64,000 nt of DNA from Semisulcospira habei (taxonomy: Eukaryota > Mollusca > Gastropoda > Semisulcospiridae), in the NCBI GenBank assembly GCA_036245525.1, contig BTPG01000005.1:211164916-211228915 (forward strand), given 5' to 3'. This document shows positions 1-10,554 of the stretch, in pieces (within the stretch, counting starts at the first letter, position 1; the number at the start of each line of letters is the position of its first letter). The notes beneath the pieces were generated by a model. It ran no database searches, was not told the DNA's origin, and saw nothing but the letters and a program-made list of their open reading frames with translations. A program made the translations under genes and the position numbers.

Positions 1-590
1 TTGACTTTGTTGGACTGAAGACTGAGTTGACATCTCGCTGACCGCCATTTTGAAACTAGCGATGCAAGTATGCTTACGGCATTACAAATATTACTTTCAA
101 AATTATTTTATCGTAAATAAGTATACATGTTTACTTGCTGGTGATTTTAATTTGAGCACTGGAATAAACTTGTAACTTGTATGATTGAAATTTTCAATGT
201 TATGCACAAAAATGTATTGCGCCTTATCCGGGCCGTATACGAGAACTGATTCCCCCTCAGCGAACAAATAGCGCTCGTAAAACACTTCTAAAATAAATGT
301 GTCCATCCTAAGGACACGTATTGTTGTTATGCATAAACGATATAGCAAACCATTGTCACTCTTTTGACGAACTACTTACCTCAGCAGAAATTGCGTAATA
401 TGTTAGACTAGTCTATCTAAAAATTGTCTCCAATGACCTTGGTGCCAAGGGACGTTACATTTAATTATACTCAGAGCCTAAATTGTCACTTTTTTTGTTG
501 ACGTTTTAGTGTGGGATAGATACTATAGGTGTTATAACGTCTGTTATAGTCATTGTAAGTCAGTTATGCAACCCCATCAATTTGTATTTA
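1..590. other. Unannotated AT-rich stretch
   Basis: No repeat family from this window, splice-site pair or convincing reading frame is seen here. An 81-codon minus-strand open frame at 103-348 has no recognisable motif and is probably chance. Confidence 0.5.
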
Positions 591-686
591 TCTCAGTGGG
601 GGAAAGAGGGAATGGCGGGTGGTGGTGGTTATGTCGGCCGTTTCAGTGACTGTTAACTGTTCATTTCGCCTTCGTAGTAGTTCACT

Positions 687-1073
687 ACCCCACCCGGGTC
701 TGCCCTGGGGGACTTGGGTGGGGTTAGGTATTTTTTAGTTCCCAGGGTCACCCTGGTCAGCCCCAAAGGGTGGGTTTTTCTCTCTATTCTGGGGCATGTG
801 TTTCTGTCTACCCTTTGTCCATTCACCTGTATTTGCCTTTTTAAAACTCTCCCTACTGTCTGCACTGCCTGTAGCTCTTGATATTGGATGTGTGTTGCTA
901 AATGGTCTTAGCTTTATTTAGGCCCCATGTGTTAGGTTTATTTAATGTATTTGACCGGCTGGCGACATACATTCAATGTTCTGTTTTTTTTTTTTTTTTT
1001 CACAAGCAGTGCAGGCACGTCCTGAGAAAGCCTTGTTGCTGTCGGGACGTTAAGCAATGTACAATCAATCAAT
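687..1073 (+). mobile_element. SINE-like retroposon S1
   Basis: First of eight copies of one short retroposon family. It starts ACCCCACCCGGGTCTGCC and ends GACGTTAAGCAATGTACAA followed by TCAA repeats. It is flanked by a perfect 14-bp target duplication, CGTAGTAGTTCACT, at 673-686 and 1074-1087. All copies begin at nearly the same base, so this is a complete non-autonomous element and not a random LINE truncation. No tRNA-type A and B boxes are evident. Confidence 0.9.
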
Positions 1074-1290
1074 CGTAGTAGTTCACTGCTTGACACTATT
1101 TGGACACTCGAAACTCCGGCATTGGAAACAAAATGATACTATACTGAATAATCTTCAGAACTGGAATATTTGTTGCGGAATCATCTCTCCTCGCCACTGT
1201 TTTTATTTTGTCGGATATGTGAGTCTTCAATTTCTCACACGCAAAGTAAAGTCAACAAAAACGTGTTGTAATGTGTCAGGGCTAAACGAG

Positions 1291-1371
1291 TTAACTCATT
1301 CGCGACGTACCGCATGGGGATACGCGGCCTTTGGCCGCGTATCCCCATGCGGTACGTCGCGAATGAGTTAA
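1291..1371. mobile_element. HP2 hairpin element, perfect arms
   Basis: Two 39-bp arms (1291-1329 and 1333-1371) are perfectly complementary around a TTT loop. The termini are TTAACTCATTCG and its complement. The element lies at the same position inside the duplicated segment as the HP2 copy at 4082-4161. Confidence 0.95.
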
Positions 1372-1680
1372 CGAGGTGGTGTAACACAACCGTGCGGCGG
1401 CAATACTTACACCTTGTGATACTTCCTGCTTGGCTGCACAAAGATGATCGAGTTCCGACGACATACGCTCGAGTGGCACAGTGTTTAGTGTCGATCGAAC
1501 ATAAACGCGGACTCAATCAATGATATTCATTGACTACACGGCGCAAAGAGAAGAAAAGAGCCACACGATGCCAATCAATATACTGAATAATGATGATTTC
1601 TATGGCGCCTAACCTCAGGTAGAGCTCTAGACGCCTTACAAATTTCAAAAATACAATTACAAAAACTGTACACAATATTG

Positions 1681-1687
1681 CACACGC

Positions 1688-1772
<85 letters not shown>
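1681..1772. repeat. (CA)n microsatellite
   Basis: About 90 bp of CA repeat with a few CG and GA interruptions. It lies inside the interruption of duplicated-segment copy 1. Cys/Val-rich open frames here are artefacts of the repeat. Confidence 0.98.
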
Positions 1773-1774
<2 letters not shown>

Positions 1775-1803
1775 GCAAAACTACAACATAATCCTCAGCA
1801 GTC

Positions 1804-2201
1804 GATTGATTGATTGATTGTACCTTGCTTAACGTCCCGACAGCAACAAGACTTTCTCAGGACGTGCCTGCACTGCTTGTGAAAAAAACAAAACAAAACT
1901 AAACAGAACATTGAATGTATGTCGCCAGCCGGTCAAATACATTAAATAAACCTAACACATGGGGGCCTAAATAAAGCTAAGACCATTTAGCAACACACAT
2001 CCAATATCAAGAGCTACAGGCAGTGCAGACAGTAGGGAGAGTTTTAAAAAGGCAAATACAGGTGAATGGACAAAGGGTAGACAGAAACACATGCCCCAGA
2101 ATAGAGAGGAAACCCCACCCTGTGGGGCTGACCAGGGTGACCCTGGGAACTAAAAAGTAGTTAAACCCACCCAAGTCTCCCAGGGCAAACCCGGGTGGGG
2201 T
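1804..2201 (-). mobile_element. SINE-like retroposon S2
   Basis: Reverse-oriented copy of the S family with a GATT-repeat tail at 1804-1820. The target duplication CTCAGCAGTC is at 1794-1803 and 2202-2211. The insertion is immediately 3' of the LINE reading frame that ends at 2217, so it probably landed in that LINE's 3' untranslated sequence. Confidence 0.9.
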
Positions 2202-2216
2202 CTCAGCAGTCAATGA

Positions 2217-2580
2217 TTAATCAGTGGGGTAAAAGCGGACTTGGAAAACGTGTGTTTTTAGCGCAGATTTAAAAACGTCTTTTGAAGCACTGTGGCGGAC
2301 ATGGGAGGGGATTTCGTTCCAGTACAGCGGCCCAAAATATGAAAAAGACCGCTGGCCAAAAGACTTGGTACGGACAAAAGGTACACGCCAAATGCGGCTG
2401 TCGGCAGAGGATCTGAGTTGTCTTGAGGGAGTGTACAGCTGCAGGAGAGAGGACAGGTACGGGGGGCTTGATGTGGAAATGCAGCTGAAGCAGACAGAAG
2501 AAAGTTTATACTGAATTCTTGCAGCCACAGGGAGCCAGTGGAGAGATTTCATTACAGGTGTAATATGATCAGTTTTGTAT
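2217..2580 (-). pseudogene. LINE reverse transcriptase C-terminal fragment (CR1/L2-like)
   Basis: The minus-strand frame reads the C-terminal tail seen in CR1/L2-type LINE proteins: HITPVMKSLHWLPVAARIQY, then YLSSLLQLYTPSR, then FGPLYWNEIP, ending in FKSALKTHVF. The stop codon is at 2217. No catalytic FADD region is present, so this is a 5'-truncated, non-functional copy. The open frame extends past 2580 into the duplicated host segment, so its first residues are not LINE. Naming a precise clade would need a tree. Confidence 0.8.
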
Positions 2581-2888
2581 AGTGTAACAGTTGTCAAATG
2601 GCGGCCGCGAGTCGAATTTTTACATCCTGATGTACTGAGAAGTTTGTACCAGTGGGTCATGTGGTGGTTCAGTCCGCGGGCTTGCATTGTGTGCGTGTAT
2701 TTATAGCTAGTCTGTGTGAATGCAAGACAACATCATAATACACACCATACCAGTTGTAACTCAGACTCCGAAAATCCTAACCCATATATATATAGTCATA
2801 CTGAGGCTAAAAGCTTCAAATATGTACACTGCCCTGTGCAAGCTACACAATAGTAGTTATACAGGTAAGGATATAGACGAATGGCTTT

Positions 2889-2958
2889 AGTTCAAGGGTA
2901 GTGTCAGAATAGCTTGGCGCCTAGAGGCGCCAAGCTATTCTGGCACTACCCTTGAACT
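2889..2958. mobile_element. HP1 hairpin core
   Basis: 33-bp arms (2889-2921 and 2926-2958) surround a TAGA loop, with one mismatch (GTGTCAG against CTGGCAC). The outer flanks of full HP1 elements are not clearly recognisable here. Confidence 0.9.
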
Positions 2959-3099
2959 ATTTTAGTCACTCAAACTTATTTCACACACTGGTGTATTCCG
3001 AATGATAAGGGTTTAATCATTTTGAGCTCACGCTATTTTCTGTTTCTGTCCCCTTTTCAAGTCCCAGCAGAGCGGTTTGTTTATAATTGCTGTCATCGC

Positions 3100-3483
3100 T
3101 GATTGATTGTACATTGCTTAACGTCCCGACAGCAACAAGGCTTTCTCAGGACGTGCCTGCACGGCTTGTGAAAAAAAAAAAAAACTAAACAGAACATTGA
3201 ATGTATGTCCCCAGCCGGTCAAATACATTAAATAAACCTAACACATGGGGCCTAAATAAAGCTAAGACCATTTAGCAACACACATCCAATATCAAGAGCT
3301 ACAGGCAGTGCAGACAGTAGGGAGAGTTTTAAAAAGGCAAATACAGGTGAATGGACAAAGGGTAGACAGAAACACATGCCCCAGAATAGAGAGAAAAACT
3401 CACCCTGTGGGGCTGACCAGGGTGATCCTGGGAACTAAAAAATACCTAACCCCACCCAAGTCCCCCAGGGCAGACCCGGGTGG
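3100..3483 (-). mobile_element. SINE-like retroposon S3
   Basis: Reverse-oriented S-family copy. The target duplication TGTCATCGC is at 3091-3099 and 3484-3492. The tail is GATTGATTG. Confidence 0.9.
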
Positions 3484-3619
3484 TGTCATCGCGTCTAATA
3501 CACTATGAGAAGGCCGTCACTGAATCAGCTCGCGCAGTTTCTTCGCTATGTTAAGCCGGACCAGCATTATGATAGAGTCAGGCAAGAGCCAGGATTCTCA
3601 TTAGCTTTCGCATCTGCGG

Positions 3620-3735
3620 GCGGCATGAGGATCTATGTTTATTCCAGACAGGAGGTGCTTATCATTGAGTGTATCTCGGACAGTGTGATAGTGACCCTTT
3701 CTACAGCATGGGAAAAGGCATAGATCCTCAGGCCG
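3620..3735. mobile_element. HP3 remnant
   Basis: GGCATGAGGATCTATG at about 3625 and GGCATAGATCCTCAGGCC at about 3717 are the two inner-arm motifs of HP3, here about 75 bp apart. They are in inverted order relative to intact copies, so this looks like a rearranged remnant. An overlapping 72-codon open frame is not considered real. Confidence 0.45.
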
Positions 3736-3827
3736 AGTCCGCCATGCAAGTTAGTACAGGACCGTGACCCATAAGAATCTGAGCCTACTTTTTGCTTTTC
3801 TTCAGTGACACAATTTTAATTTCCAGG

Positions 3828-4590
3828 CTGAGTGGGGGAGGGGGAGAGGGAGATGCGCTATTGTGGTTTGCAGTGAGTTTCAGCCGTTTCTTTTCTTGTT
3901 CAGTAACCGTACATCATTGAGCACACTTTTCCCCATCTTTCGTTCTGGGGGACAGAGTCGGTCATCATCTCTCCTCGCCACTGTTTGCATCTTGTAGTCT
4001 CCGGTTATGCCGCCGTGAGTCTTTAATTTCCCACACGCAAAGTGAAGTCGGTCGACAAAGACGTGTTGTAATGTGTCACGGTTAACTCATTCGCGGCCAG
4101 CCGCATCCGGATGCGCGGCATAAACCGCGCTTCCGGATGCGGCTGGCCGCGAATGAGTTAAACCAGGTGATGTAACAAATAATGACAAGTTGATTTCAAA
4201 GGACATCATTACACAGACCAAAACTACAAAACTGCATCGGCAATCATACTTACAGTTCGTGACACTTCCCGGCCTCTTGACTGACTGTTGTTTCACAAAG
4301 CAATGACTGAGTTCCGGCGACTCACTGCCGATCGAACATAAACCACTGAATCAGTGACTGACCATTCATTGAGTAACGACGCAAAGAGAAACTTTGAGGT
4401 CATGCGGTGCCAATACATGTGTAGTGTGACACTGAGTTGTCAAACTGGCGGCAAGTCGAACTATCAGTTACAGAAGTGGCTTCCTGATGTAGTACTGAGT
4501 CGGCCACGCTTGGCGCACTGTGTGCGTGTATTTATAGCTAGTCGGGATGTGTCAGTAATAAGAAACAACAGCATACATACAGTACGCTGA
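3828..4590. repeat. Duplicated segment, copy 2 (uninterrupted)
   Basis: Partner of 590-2740 without the retroposon insertions, and therefore the better guide to the ancestral segment. It carries an HP2 hairpin at the corresponding site. A TATTTATAG motif at 4529-4537, conserved in copy 1, may be a TATA-like element, but no transcript start can be shown. Confidence 0.75.
4082..4161. mobile_element. HP2 hairpin element
   Basis: 37-bp arms (4082-4118 and 4125-4161) with one mismatch surround a CATAAA loop. The inner arm differs from the paralogous copy at 1291-1371 by about eight bases, and nearly all are mirrored in the opposite arm. Confidence 0.95.
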
Positions 4591-4599
4591 GGCCGGGCC

Positions 4600-5160
4600 G
4601 CGGCATAGCGCGTCGAGTCAAGTTTGAAACAAACTTGGAACTTGGCAAACGCCCAGCCGGCGCGGCGGCGGGTTACCTGTCCCGACACGCAATGCGGGCT
4701 AACGGGTCGAGGTGGGCGCGGGCTCGTGCACAGTCTTGCGCGCGACCACTGCGGTCGACTGACTTCGGCCCGATGAACTTTACTTAAGTACAGGAATGTA
4801 CTATAAAGCGGCCGATTCGTTTGTCGACCAGGCCGCACGAGCGAAAGCGAGTAGGATACTGTTTTACGAACACGAGAGTGAGATTCTCAGTATCACCTAA
4901 TGACACCGATGTAAGAATCTATTTTAGTCTTACACAACTTTTCTTGGCATAAGTATGATTGTGAATGGCAAAGATCTTGACGTAATTTACTTTGTAATGT
5001 GACTTCGTTATTTTGGATGCCAGACAAATGTTCCTACATCATGATGTAATTGCGCAATCCATGACGCCAGAGCCGCCGGTGCCAGTCGTCACTATGAAAT
5101 GTCATAGCACTTGAGTTAAAAGTAGGTCAAGTTTCAATATCGCGTGTACCCGTACCTTTT
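4600..5160. other. GC-rich stretch without assigned features
   Basis: The GC-rich part is 4590-4760. No gene, splice pattern or known repeat could be assigned. Confidence 0.4.
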
Positions 5161-5430
5161 TTGGGCCTGACCTTTCTACAAGACAGTTTTGTGCACAGTT
5201 CGCCGTTCACGCAGCAAGGCTGTATCGCACACGTGTGCGCCGCGATATAGCTTTTCCGCTCAAAGGCAACAAAGGGGGTGTATAAGACTTGAAATGAGAA
5301 TCTCACTGATTCCTCTTGTAGATGAAGGTGACGTGACACAATTCGCGACACTTGCTGTGGCTCAGCAGGTGGACAGGGATGCCCGGAATCGGAGAACACC
5401 TTACCCCCCAGTGTGGACGTGCAGGTCAGG

Positions 5431-5520
5431 TTGTTCACGTGGTCTTCAGCGTTTACCGTCAAATGGATGCCGCTTAGGTCCTGAATCACGCGTATACACT
5501 GCCAGATCTGGTGCGGCACG
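5431..5520 (-). CDS. Candidate minus-strand exon (unproven)
   Basis: A minus-strand frame contains GIHLTVNAEDHVNNLTCTST and is followed by GGG|GTAAGG, a good 5' splice-site match. The upstream acceptor (GCCGCACCAG) has a poor pyrimidine tract. The Leu-Thr-Cys pattern resembles the B strand of an Ig-like fold, but that is only a resemblance. An HP1 half-element begins at 5531, just upstream on this strand. Confidence 0.25.
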
Positions 5521-5530
5521 CACGGGCGTT

Positions 5531-5650
5531 TTAACCCATTTAACCCGAAGGCTGCAGTTCCCAAACTTTGGAGGTGTTCCCTAACGACTATGCACCAGTT
5601 GCAGGAGATGGATTGACCATGATAATTCAAGGGCAGTGCCAGATTAAGCT
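5531..5650. mobile_element. HP1 half-element
   Basis: It begins with TTAACCCATTTAACCCGAAG and runs through the HP1 outer flank to GTGCCAGATTA. It stops near the middle of the hairpin, so the second arm is absent. Confidence 0.85.
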
Positions 5651-5717
5651 CACTCATGCAGCTGAGACCAGCACACATTGTTAGCTCTTGTTAGCACATC
5701 AGTTGTGCGCAAAAGGC

Positions 5718-5802
5718 CATCGGGCCGACGTCGGTCGCCCCGTTGGCCGCCCGCGCATGGCCATGCGCGGGCGGCCAACGGCGGCCGAAGGTCGGCCCGA
5801 TG
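5718..5802. repeat. HP5 GC-rich palindrome
   Basis: Near-perfect inverted repeat centred at 5760/5761 (GCGCATGG/CCATGCGC). The ends are CATCGGGCCGAC and GTCGGCCCGATG. Confidence 0.9.
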
Positions 5803-5980
5803 TTTTATATTTTGCTTATTAGGTATTGTTGCACCCACCCCCTGGCATCCACGGACACAATTCCAGCCCTCCGTACTCCCAGTTCTTCCTCTCGTGACAA
5901 CTTTCCCAAGCAGTCGATTCCCCCACCACCACTCTTGCCGTTCAGCCGCCCTCTTTCCCAAGTAACAACAGCTTTAAGCA

Positions 5981-6018
5981 TTTGACTGTCGCTCACGGTT
6001 TTTGTCGCGATGATTCCT
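5981..6018. repeat. HP4 half-arm remnant
   Basis: GTTTTTGTCGCGATGATTCC matches one arm of HP4. The second arm is missing because HP1 follows directly. Confidence 0.6.
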
Positions 6019-6020
6019 AC

Positions 6021-6234
6021 ACTTAGCTCCGACGCACTACAACAGGAGATGGATCGACCATGATAATTCAAGAGTAGTGTCAGATTAGCTTGGCGCCTGA
6101 TGGCGCCAAGCTAATCTGACACTACCCTTGAATTATCATGGTCGGTCCATCTCCTGCAACTGCACAATCGTCTGGTGACACCTCCAAAATTTGGGAAATG
6201 CGACCTTGTGGTTAATTGGGTTAAAATAGACTAC
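6021..6234. mobile_element. HP1 element
   Basis: Central palindrome GATAATTCAAGAGTAGTGTC and so on through GGCGCC and back, ending GACCGACCATGATAATTCAA in reverse orientation. The right end is TTAA at 6231-6234. The left TTAA is degraded. Confidence 0.92.
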
Positions 6235-7330
6235 TTCAACTTCTTGCAAAAGATTAGATCAGTGGTGTAATAAATCCAGCCATATTTCTACTTTTCAGAT
6301 ACTACAAGGAACACACAAGACCCAGATCAAGCAGCCAGATTCTAAAGTGCTGTGTGTCATCGACAGCTCCGGCCATTTTCATAGATACTGACATTGCCGG
6401 ACTCCGGACTTTGAAACGTGAATTGTGACGTGAAATGTGAACTGTGACGTGAATTTTCAAGTTGACTGGTTTCTGTGTAGCAGTAATGTGTAAGTGGTAT
6501 CTCGGACTTCACTAGCCACAGATGGGGGTGAGAGTTTGGTGTTTTGACGGTATTGTTTGTGAATGAACTGTTAAACGTCTCTCATACTAGTGTGGCTGGA
6601 GCTGGATAGTTGGGGGTGGGGGGTGAGAGGGGGTGGGGGTGGGGGGGGGGTGGTGGGGGGTGGGGGGTGGATGTTTGTGTGTCACGTTTCACGGAGTCAA
6701 GTCTGAGCACGGTAGGAAGTTTTTCTTTTAACTGTCCCCTCATTCTGCCTTGTCAGTCTTCTCTGATTGTAGACTGTTTCGTGTTCACTGAGGCCTACTA
6801 ACCGGCCTGCCTTTTTCTTACTGTTTATGCTAAGTGCACGCGTCAGTGGCTTATTCAGACCATAATGAAATGGCACCTCTCCCTAATCAATGGTGTGTAA
6901 TGGAGAAATGAATTTTCTTTACTTAGCGTTGAATCAGACTTTAGAGACTTGTCAGTGCACGCAACCCCCCCCCCCTCCCTCCCCCGCCCCCGGTATCCCC
7001 CGCCCCCGGTACTGTTATAATTTACCAGTGGCTGCACGCATAAGGGGGTGGGGTGGGCTGAGCACGGTGCCTGGACATAGTCTGGTTCATGTTGCCCTGT
7101 CTGCTATATTGTCACGTGTGTCCACAAGGGTGAACGCGTTGTCTTGTAGCGTCTCGTGCTGTCCTGCATTTCCTGTGGCGTCCTGCACCATCCTGTCTTC
7201 TTCTGCCTTGTCATGTCTTGCCTTTTACTGTCTTGTCTTGTCCTGCGGTCGGTTGCATCAATGATCTTAGTCCTACGCAAGCCACTAAGCAAGGTGCTCC
7301 GCTATAGCGCAGGACTGAGCTCACTCATGC

Positions 7331-7411
7331 AACTGACTGTCACGCCAGAGGTCAATTCGGAGTACGCCATACTGACCTGGGTTGACCTGGCGTGAGGGTC
7401 AGTTTGTCGTC
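7331..7411. repeat. Imperfect palindrome
   Basis: AACTGACTGTCACGCCAGAG on the left pairs with TGACCTGGCGTGAGGGTCAG on the right. No other copy was noticed. Confidence 0.6.
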
Positions 7412-7701
7412 ACACCGTCCTGTGCTTGTCTTGTCCTGTATTGCCTAGCCTTGACCTGTCCCCATCATGTCTTGCCTTGTCATTGTATTGTACTGTCTTG
7501 TGCTGATTGTTGTCGAGTGAATGATCGAGTCCTGTCATGTCCTAGTGTCTTGTGTCTGTGTCCGTCTTTCTGTCGCTCCTCTCTTTCTGTGTTGTACGTG
7601 CCATGCAGATAGCATTGCTTCCAGGGTTTACCAACAGAAAAAGGACACCAATGACCACAAGTTGTCTGCTGCTCACACGGGGTAGGTCTGCATATTGGTC
7701 A

Positions 7702-7768
7702 GATTAACAATCTTGTTTATGCAACCAACTGTATACAATACTGGTTGTTGCATGCACAAAATGGTTAA
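7702..7768. repeat. TTAA-bounded imperfect palindrome
   Basis: The left end TTAACAATCTTGTTTATGCA pairs with TGCATGCACAAAATGGTTAA on the right. It has TTAA at both ends like HP1 to HP4, but unrelated arms. Confidence 0.6.
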
Positions 7769-8306
7769 ACTATCGCCCTCCTCCCTCGGAGTTGGAAAAC
7801 CCTGGATTCTGTTGCAATGCAAATCGCATTGCCTTTTTTTCAGGGTCCCTGCCACGATGTTAGCTTTTCACGAATATAGTTGAGTACATTTTGTTTTGTT
7901 TTATTCTTTGTTTTGGCAAATGTAGCTGTAAAGATAAGGTTTTGTTCATAACATTAATAAAGAATTAATTTGTAATTTTTGTTTAAAACGTTTGATGAAC
8001 AGATCAGCGGCGACAGACTGTTTTAATTTGATAAAGTGACGTGCTGTCCATGTTTGGATATTTCGCTCTAATGGATAATTGTATAAATGAAGTTTCATTC
8101 CATTTCATTGCTTTTAATAATTAATAACTGTGTAATTCTTTTTGAAAAGTGCAATTGTGGTAATTGTTTACTTGCTAGATTGTACCTGACTGTGGTGGTG
8201 GGGCCATGGTGCACAAATTGTGCGCCCATCACAGATCCACGTGGGAACCTCAGTACTGATACATTCAAGTTGTAAACGTTATGAGTATTATCTTTCCATT
8301 AGGAAT

Positions 8307-8379
8307 GTGGCTGTCGGTAGCGCTTTGTCGAGATGATTCCTTTAGGAATCACGTCGACAAAATTGTTAGCGACAGCCAC
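8307..8379. mobile_element. HP4 hairpin element
   Basis: The arms run GTGGCTGTCGGTAGCG to AGGAATC and back to GCGACAGCCAC. Several mismatches make it an older copy. Confidence 0.85.
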
Positions 8380-8650
8380 AAGGTTAGCATTGATAATTAT
8401 AAAGTGTCTGTTCATTAAATTGCCAAGTGTCCATTTGTACAGGAATCAGGGATTTAAGAGACTTGGAACTGTTATTGTGTAGACGTGAAAATAAAGATGA
8501 TCAAAGCGTAGCCAGTGTAGTTAAGAATAGAATATTATATTCTCAGGACTTGGGACGACATCTGAGCAGCAAGCAAAGGTACGAAGTGCCCACTCTAGGG
8601 TCAGAAAAATGCAAACCTTTGCGTATTCCGTAACGGTAGCAAGCAATTTT

Positions 8651-8733
8651 AACACTCCAGACATCTCCATGAGGCATAGATCCTCATGAGCCCGGAGGGT
8701 TCATCTATGCCTCTTGGAGATGTTTGGAGTGTT
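8651..8733. mobile_element. HP3 hairpin element
   Basis: AACACTCCAGACATCTCCAT on the left pairs with AGATGTTTGGAGTGTT on the right, enclosing the HP3 motif GAGGCATAGATCCTCATGAG. Confidence 0.88.
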
Positions 8734-9052
8734 GTCTGTGCTTATCAGTGGTACAAGTTAGTTGCCCGCCGCCCTGATCCTCACTCTCGTTCGAGTTGTT
8801 GGATTCGTTCTTTGCAAACACTGAAACGCCCGAGTTCAACAGAGCGACCTGACAACTGTGAAGCTTACACAATACAGGCGACTTCGCTTATAGCGAGATG
8901 GGATATAACACAAGTCGGACATAACGACACTTTGAAGTCGCGGCTCGTAGCGAAACCTCACTAATCGCTGAACTGAACAGGAGCGGCTTTGGTGATAATC
9001 GTCCGCGCGTGCTAATGAAGAGCCGCAGTTTTTCTGACCCCTATCTGAACTG

Positions 9053-9088
9053 CATGTGTGCTGGTCTGTGAATTCACAGACCAGCACA
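9053..9088. repeat. Perfect palindrome, related to the 60.6 kb array
   Basis: A perfect inverted repeat centred on GAATTC (about 9070). It contains GTGCTGGTCTGTGA, the same terminal sequence as the small palindromes at 60.6-61.1 kb (CACAGACCAGCAC). Confidence 0.9.
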
Positions 9089-9093
9089 CATCT

Positions 9094-9126
<33 letters not shown>
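9094..9126. repeat. (CT)n microsatellite
   Basis: About 33 bp of CT repeat. Confidence 0.97.
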
Positions 9127-9130
<4 letters not shown>

Positions 9131-9508
9131 CCTGTCAAGAGTTTGTCTGTCCTGTTGTGTCCGCCCCGCGCGAGATTTGGTCCCTTCTCAGTGATGCACA
9201 CTGCACAGTGATCCACTTTTCAGGTTCGCAATCACCGTGGGCCAGCGTCAATTTCTGTCATGTTTTGGCTTTTAAAGAGTAAGTTGCAACCTTTTAAACA
9301 AGTCTTTCTCCCGTTGTCGTCACTTCTACCTGGACAAGAACGCAGGATAAAGAATGCCGATCAGTCTACACCAAAAACATTTTTGACAAACGCCGGCATT
9401 GAAATGTTATTTCTTAAATTCCATGCGACAGTGAAAGTTTTGTGAAGAGGATTCCAGTGTAGTTTGTGTGTTTTGTGCACGTGCGTTTTTTTCTCAGTAG
9501 GTTTTGCA

Positions 9509-9560
9509 GCGTGACAGCGAGCGTGGTGATCATCAGTCAGAACGGAGAGTGTACAAACAC
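9509..9560 (+). CDS. Candidate exon (unproven)
   Basis: It follows a good acceptor (TTTTTTTCTCAGTAGGTTTTGCAG) and reads VTASVVIISQNGECTNT in the frame entered with one leading base. No strong donor is present before the HP3-terminal sequence that starts near 9560. Unverified; it could be chance. Confidence 0.22.
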
Positions 9561-9592
9561 TCTGCATCCAGTGACAGGAAAGGGGTTAACTT
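9560..9592. mobile_element. HP3 terminal fragment
   Basis: GCATCCAGTGACAGGAAAGG then GGTTAAC matches the right end of complete HP3 copies (compare 10133-10155). Confidence 0.7.
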
Positions 9593-9655
9593 CTAGGAGA
9601 GAGATAGAGAGAGACAGTACTTGCTGTTGCTTGCTTGCTTGTCTGGGGTGGTGGC

Positions 9656-9756
9656 ATAAATCATTCAGCCCGACGGCCGTATTTCCCAAATTTTGGAGGC
9701 GTCATCTAATCACTATGCACCAGTTGCAGAAGATGGATCGACCATGATAATGGTTA
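9656..9756. mobile_element. HP1 half-element
   Basis: It carries the CATTCAGCCCGACGGCCGTA outer flank through to CGACCATGATAAT, then stops at the start of the hairpin arm. GGTTAA follows. The palindromic core is absent. Confidence 0.85.
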
Positions 9757-9943
9757 AGGTAAACTCAATATAATATGAGAACAATTGAGGTCCAGGTCCA
9801 CATGTAAATCCTACATATCCCCCCCCCAACCCTCCCCCCCCCCCCCCCACACACACACACAGAGGCTGATTGAACTAACCACTTTCAAAACAGATCTCAT
9901 TTAACACCCCAGTGTTGGCTATTTTTTTTTTAAATTTTATTAT

Positions 9944-10155
9944 CGAACCCCTTCACTGCCGTCAAAGTCAGACAATGCAAAAGACATGCAAGAGGGCTAG
10001 ATCCTCATGAGCCCCCGCAATGGCGGGGGCTCATGAGTATCTAGCCCTCTTGTTGATGCCGATTTGTATCCATGTTTCTTGGACAGTTGTTTGGTCGTTG
10101 ATTGAAAACAGATTTCAGAAACAAAATATGCATCCAGTGGCAGGGAAAGGGTTAA
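9944..10155. mobile_element. HP3 element, nearly full length
   Basis: It starts GAACCCCTTCACTGCC and ends CCAGTGGCAGGGAAAGGGTTAA (TTAA at 10152-10155). The central palindrome at 9987-10053 has long, nearly perfect arms around AATG. This copy defines the right flank of HP3 (ATTTGTATCCATGTTTCTTG). Confidence 0.92.
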
Positions 10156-10554
10156 CTTATAGGATTGACTGATTTGGCCATACAATCGTCACAAATGATG
10201 TAAAAAGTATTTTAAAAAAATAAAAGAAAATAAAAACAACAACAACGTATGGGTACAATTGAAAATCTTCGCCAATTAACTCCTTCCTTTTGTTCTGGTC
10301 AGTTTCATATTTAAGAACTTTGTGTACATTAGACACTGGCGATGGATTGTATTTATGTTGCATGTATTTAACCTTTCCGGCCAAAGCTGGGTCTGCTGGC
10401 CTGCCGTTTAATTTCCTCGATTATTCGTTTTTCTGTATACTTAATTTCGTTAATGCAATAGCTTTATTAAAGCAACATCATCCTTTTTTAAAATCTCAGT
10501 ACAATTTGCCTGGCTTCTTTTATTTTCCCATTGATTGTAAGACTTCTTTTTCAG

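Larger units (their letters stand above)
590..2740. repeat. Duplicated segment, copy 1 (interrupted)
   Basis: This region matches 3828-4590 in order and orientation. Shared landmarks are a CTCAGTGGGGGA-like start, TCATCTCTCCTCGCCACTGT (1182 versus 3964), ACGTGTTGTAATGTGTCA beside an HP2 hairpin, CGATCGAACATAAAC, and GTGTGCGTGTATTTATAGCT near 2690 (4522 in copy 2). In this copy the shared sequence stops near 1600 and resumes near 2578. Between them lie a CA array, a SINE and a LINE fragment, and another SINE sits at 687-1073. It could be an old dispersed repeat such as an LTR rather than a local duplication. The match was made by eye. Confidence 0.75.
6240..8300. other. Low-complexity intergenic or intronic stretch
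   Basis: It holds G-rich tracts (6611-6670), a C-rich tract (6965-7010), a degenerate CTTGTC/CCTGT pyrimidine-rich stretch (about 7140-7600) and two small palindromes annotated separately. A strong acceptor, CTACTTTTCAG, at 6288-6298 opens a 30-codon frame to a TGA near 6391 that could be a terminal exon, but there is no other support. Confidence 0.4.

Noticed and set aside
5127..5678. 183-codon minus-strand open frame as a complete gene
   Set aside because: It runs through an HP1 half-element and an intron-like donor. Only the 5431-5520 part is kept, as a weak exon candidate.
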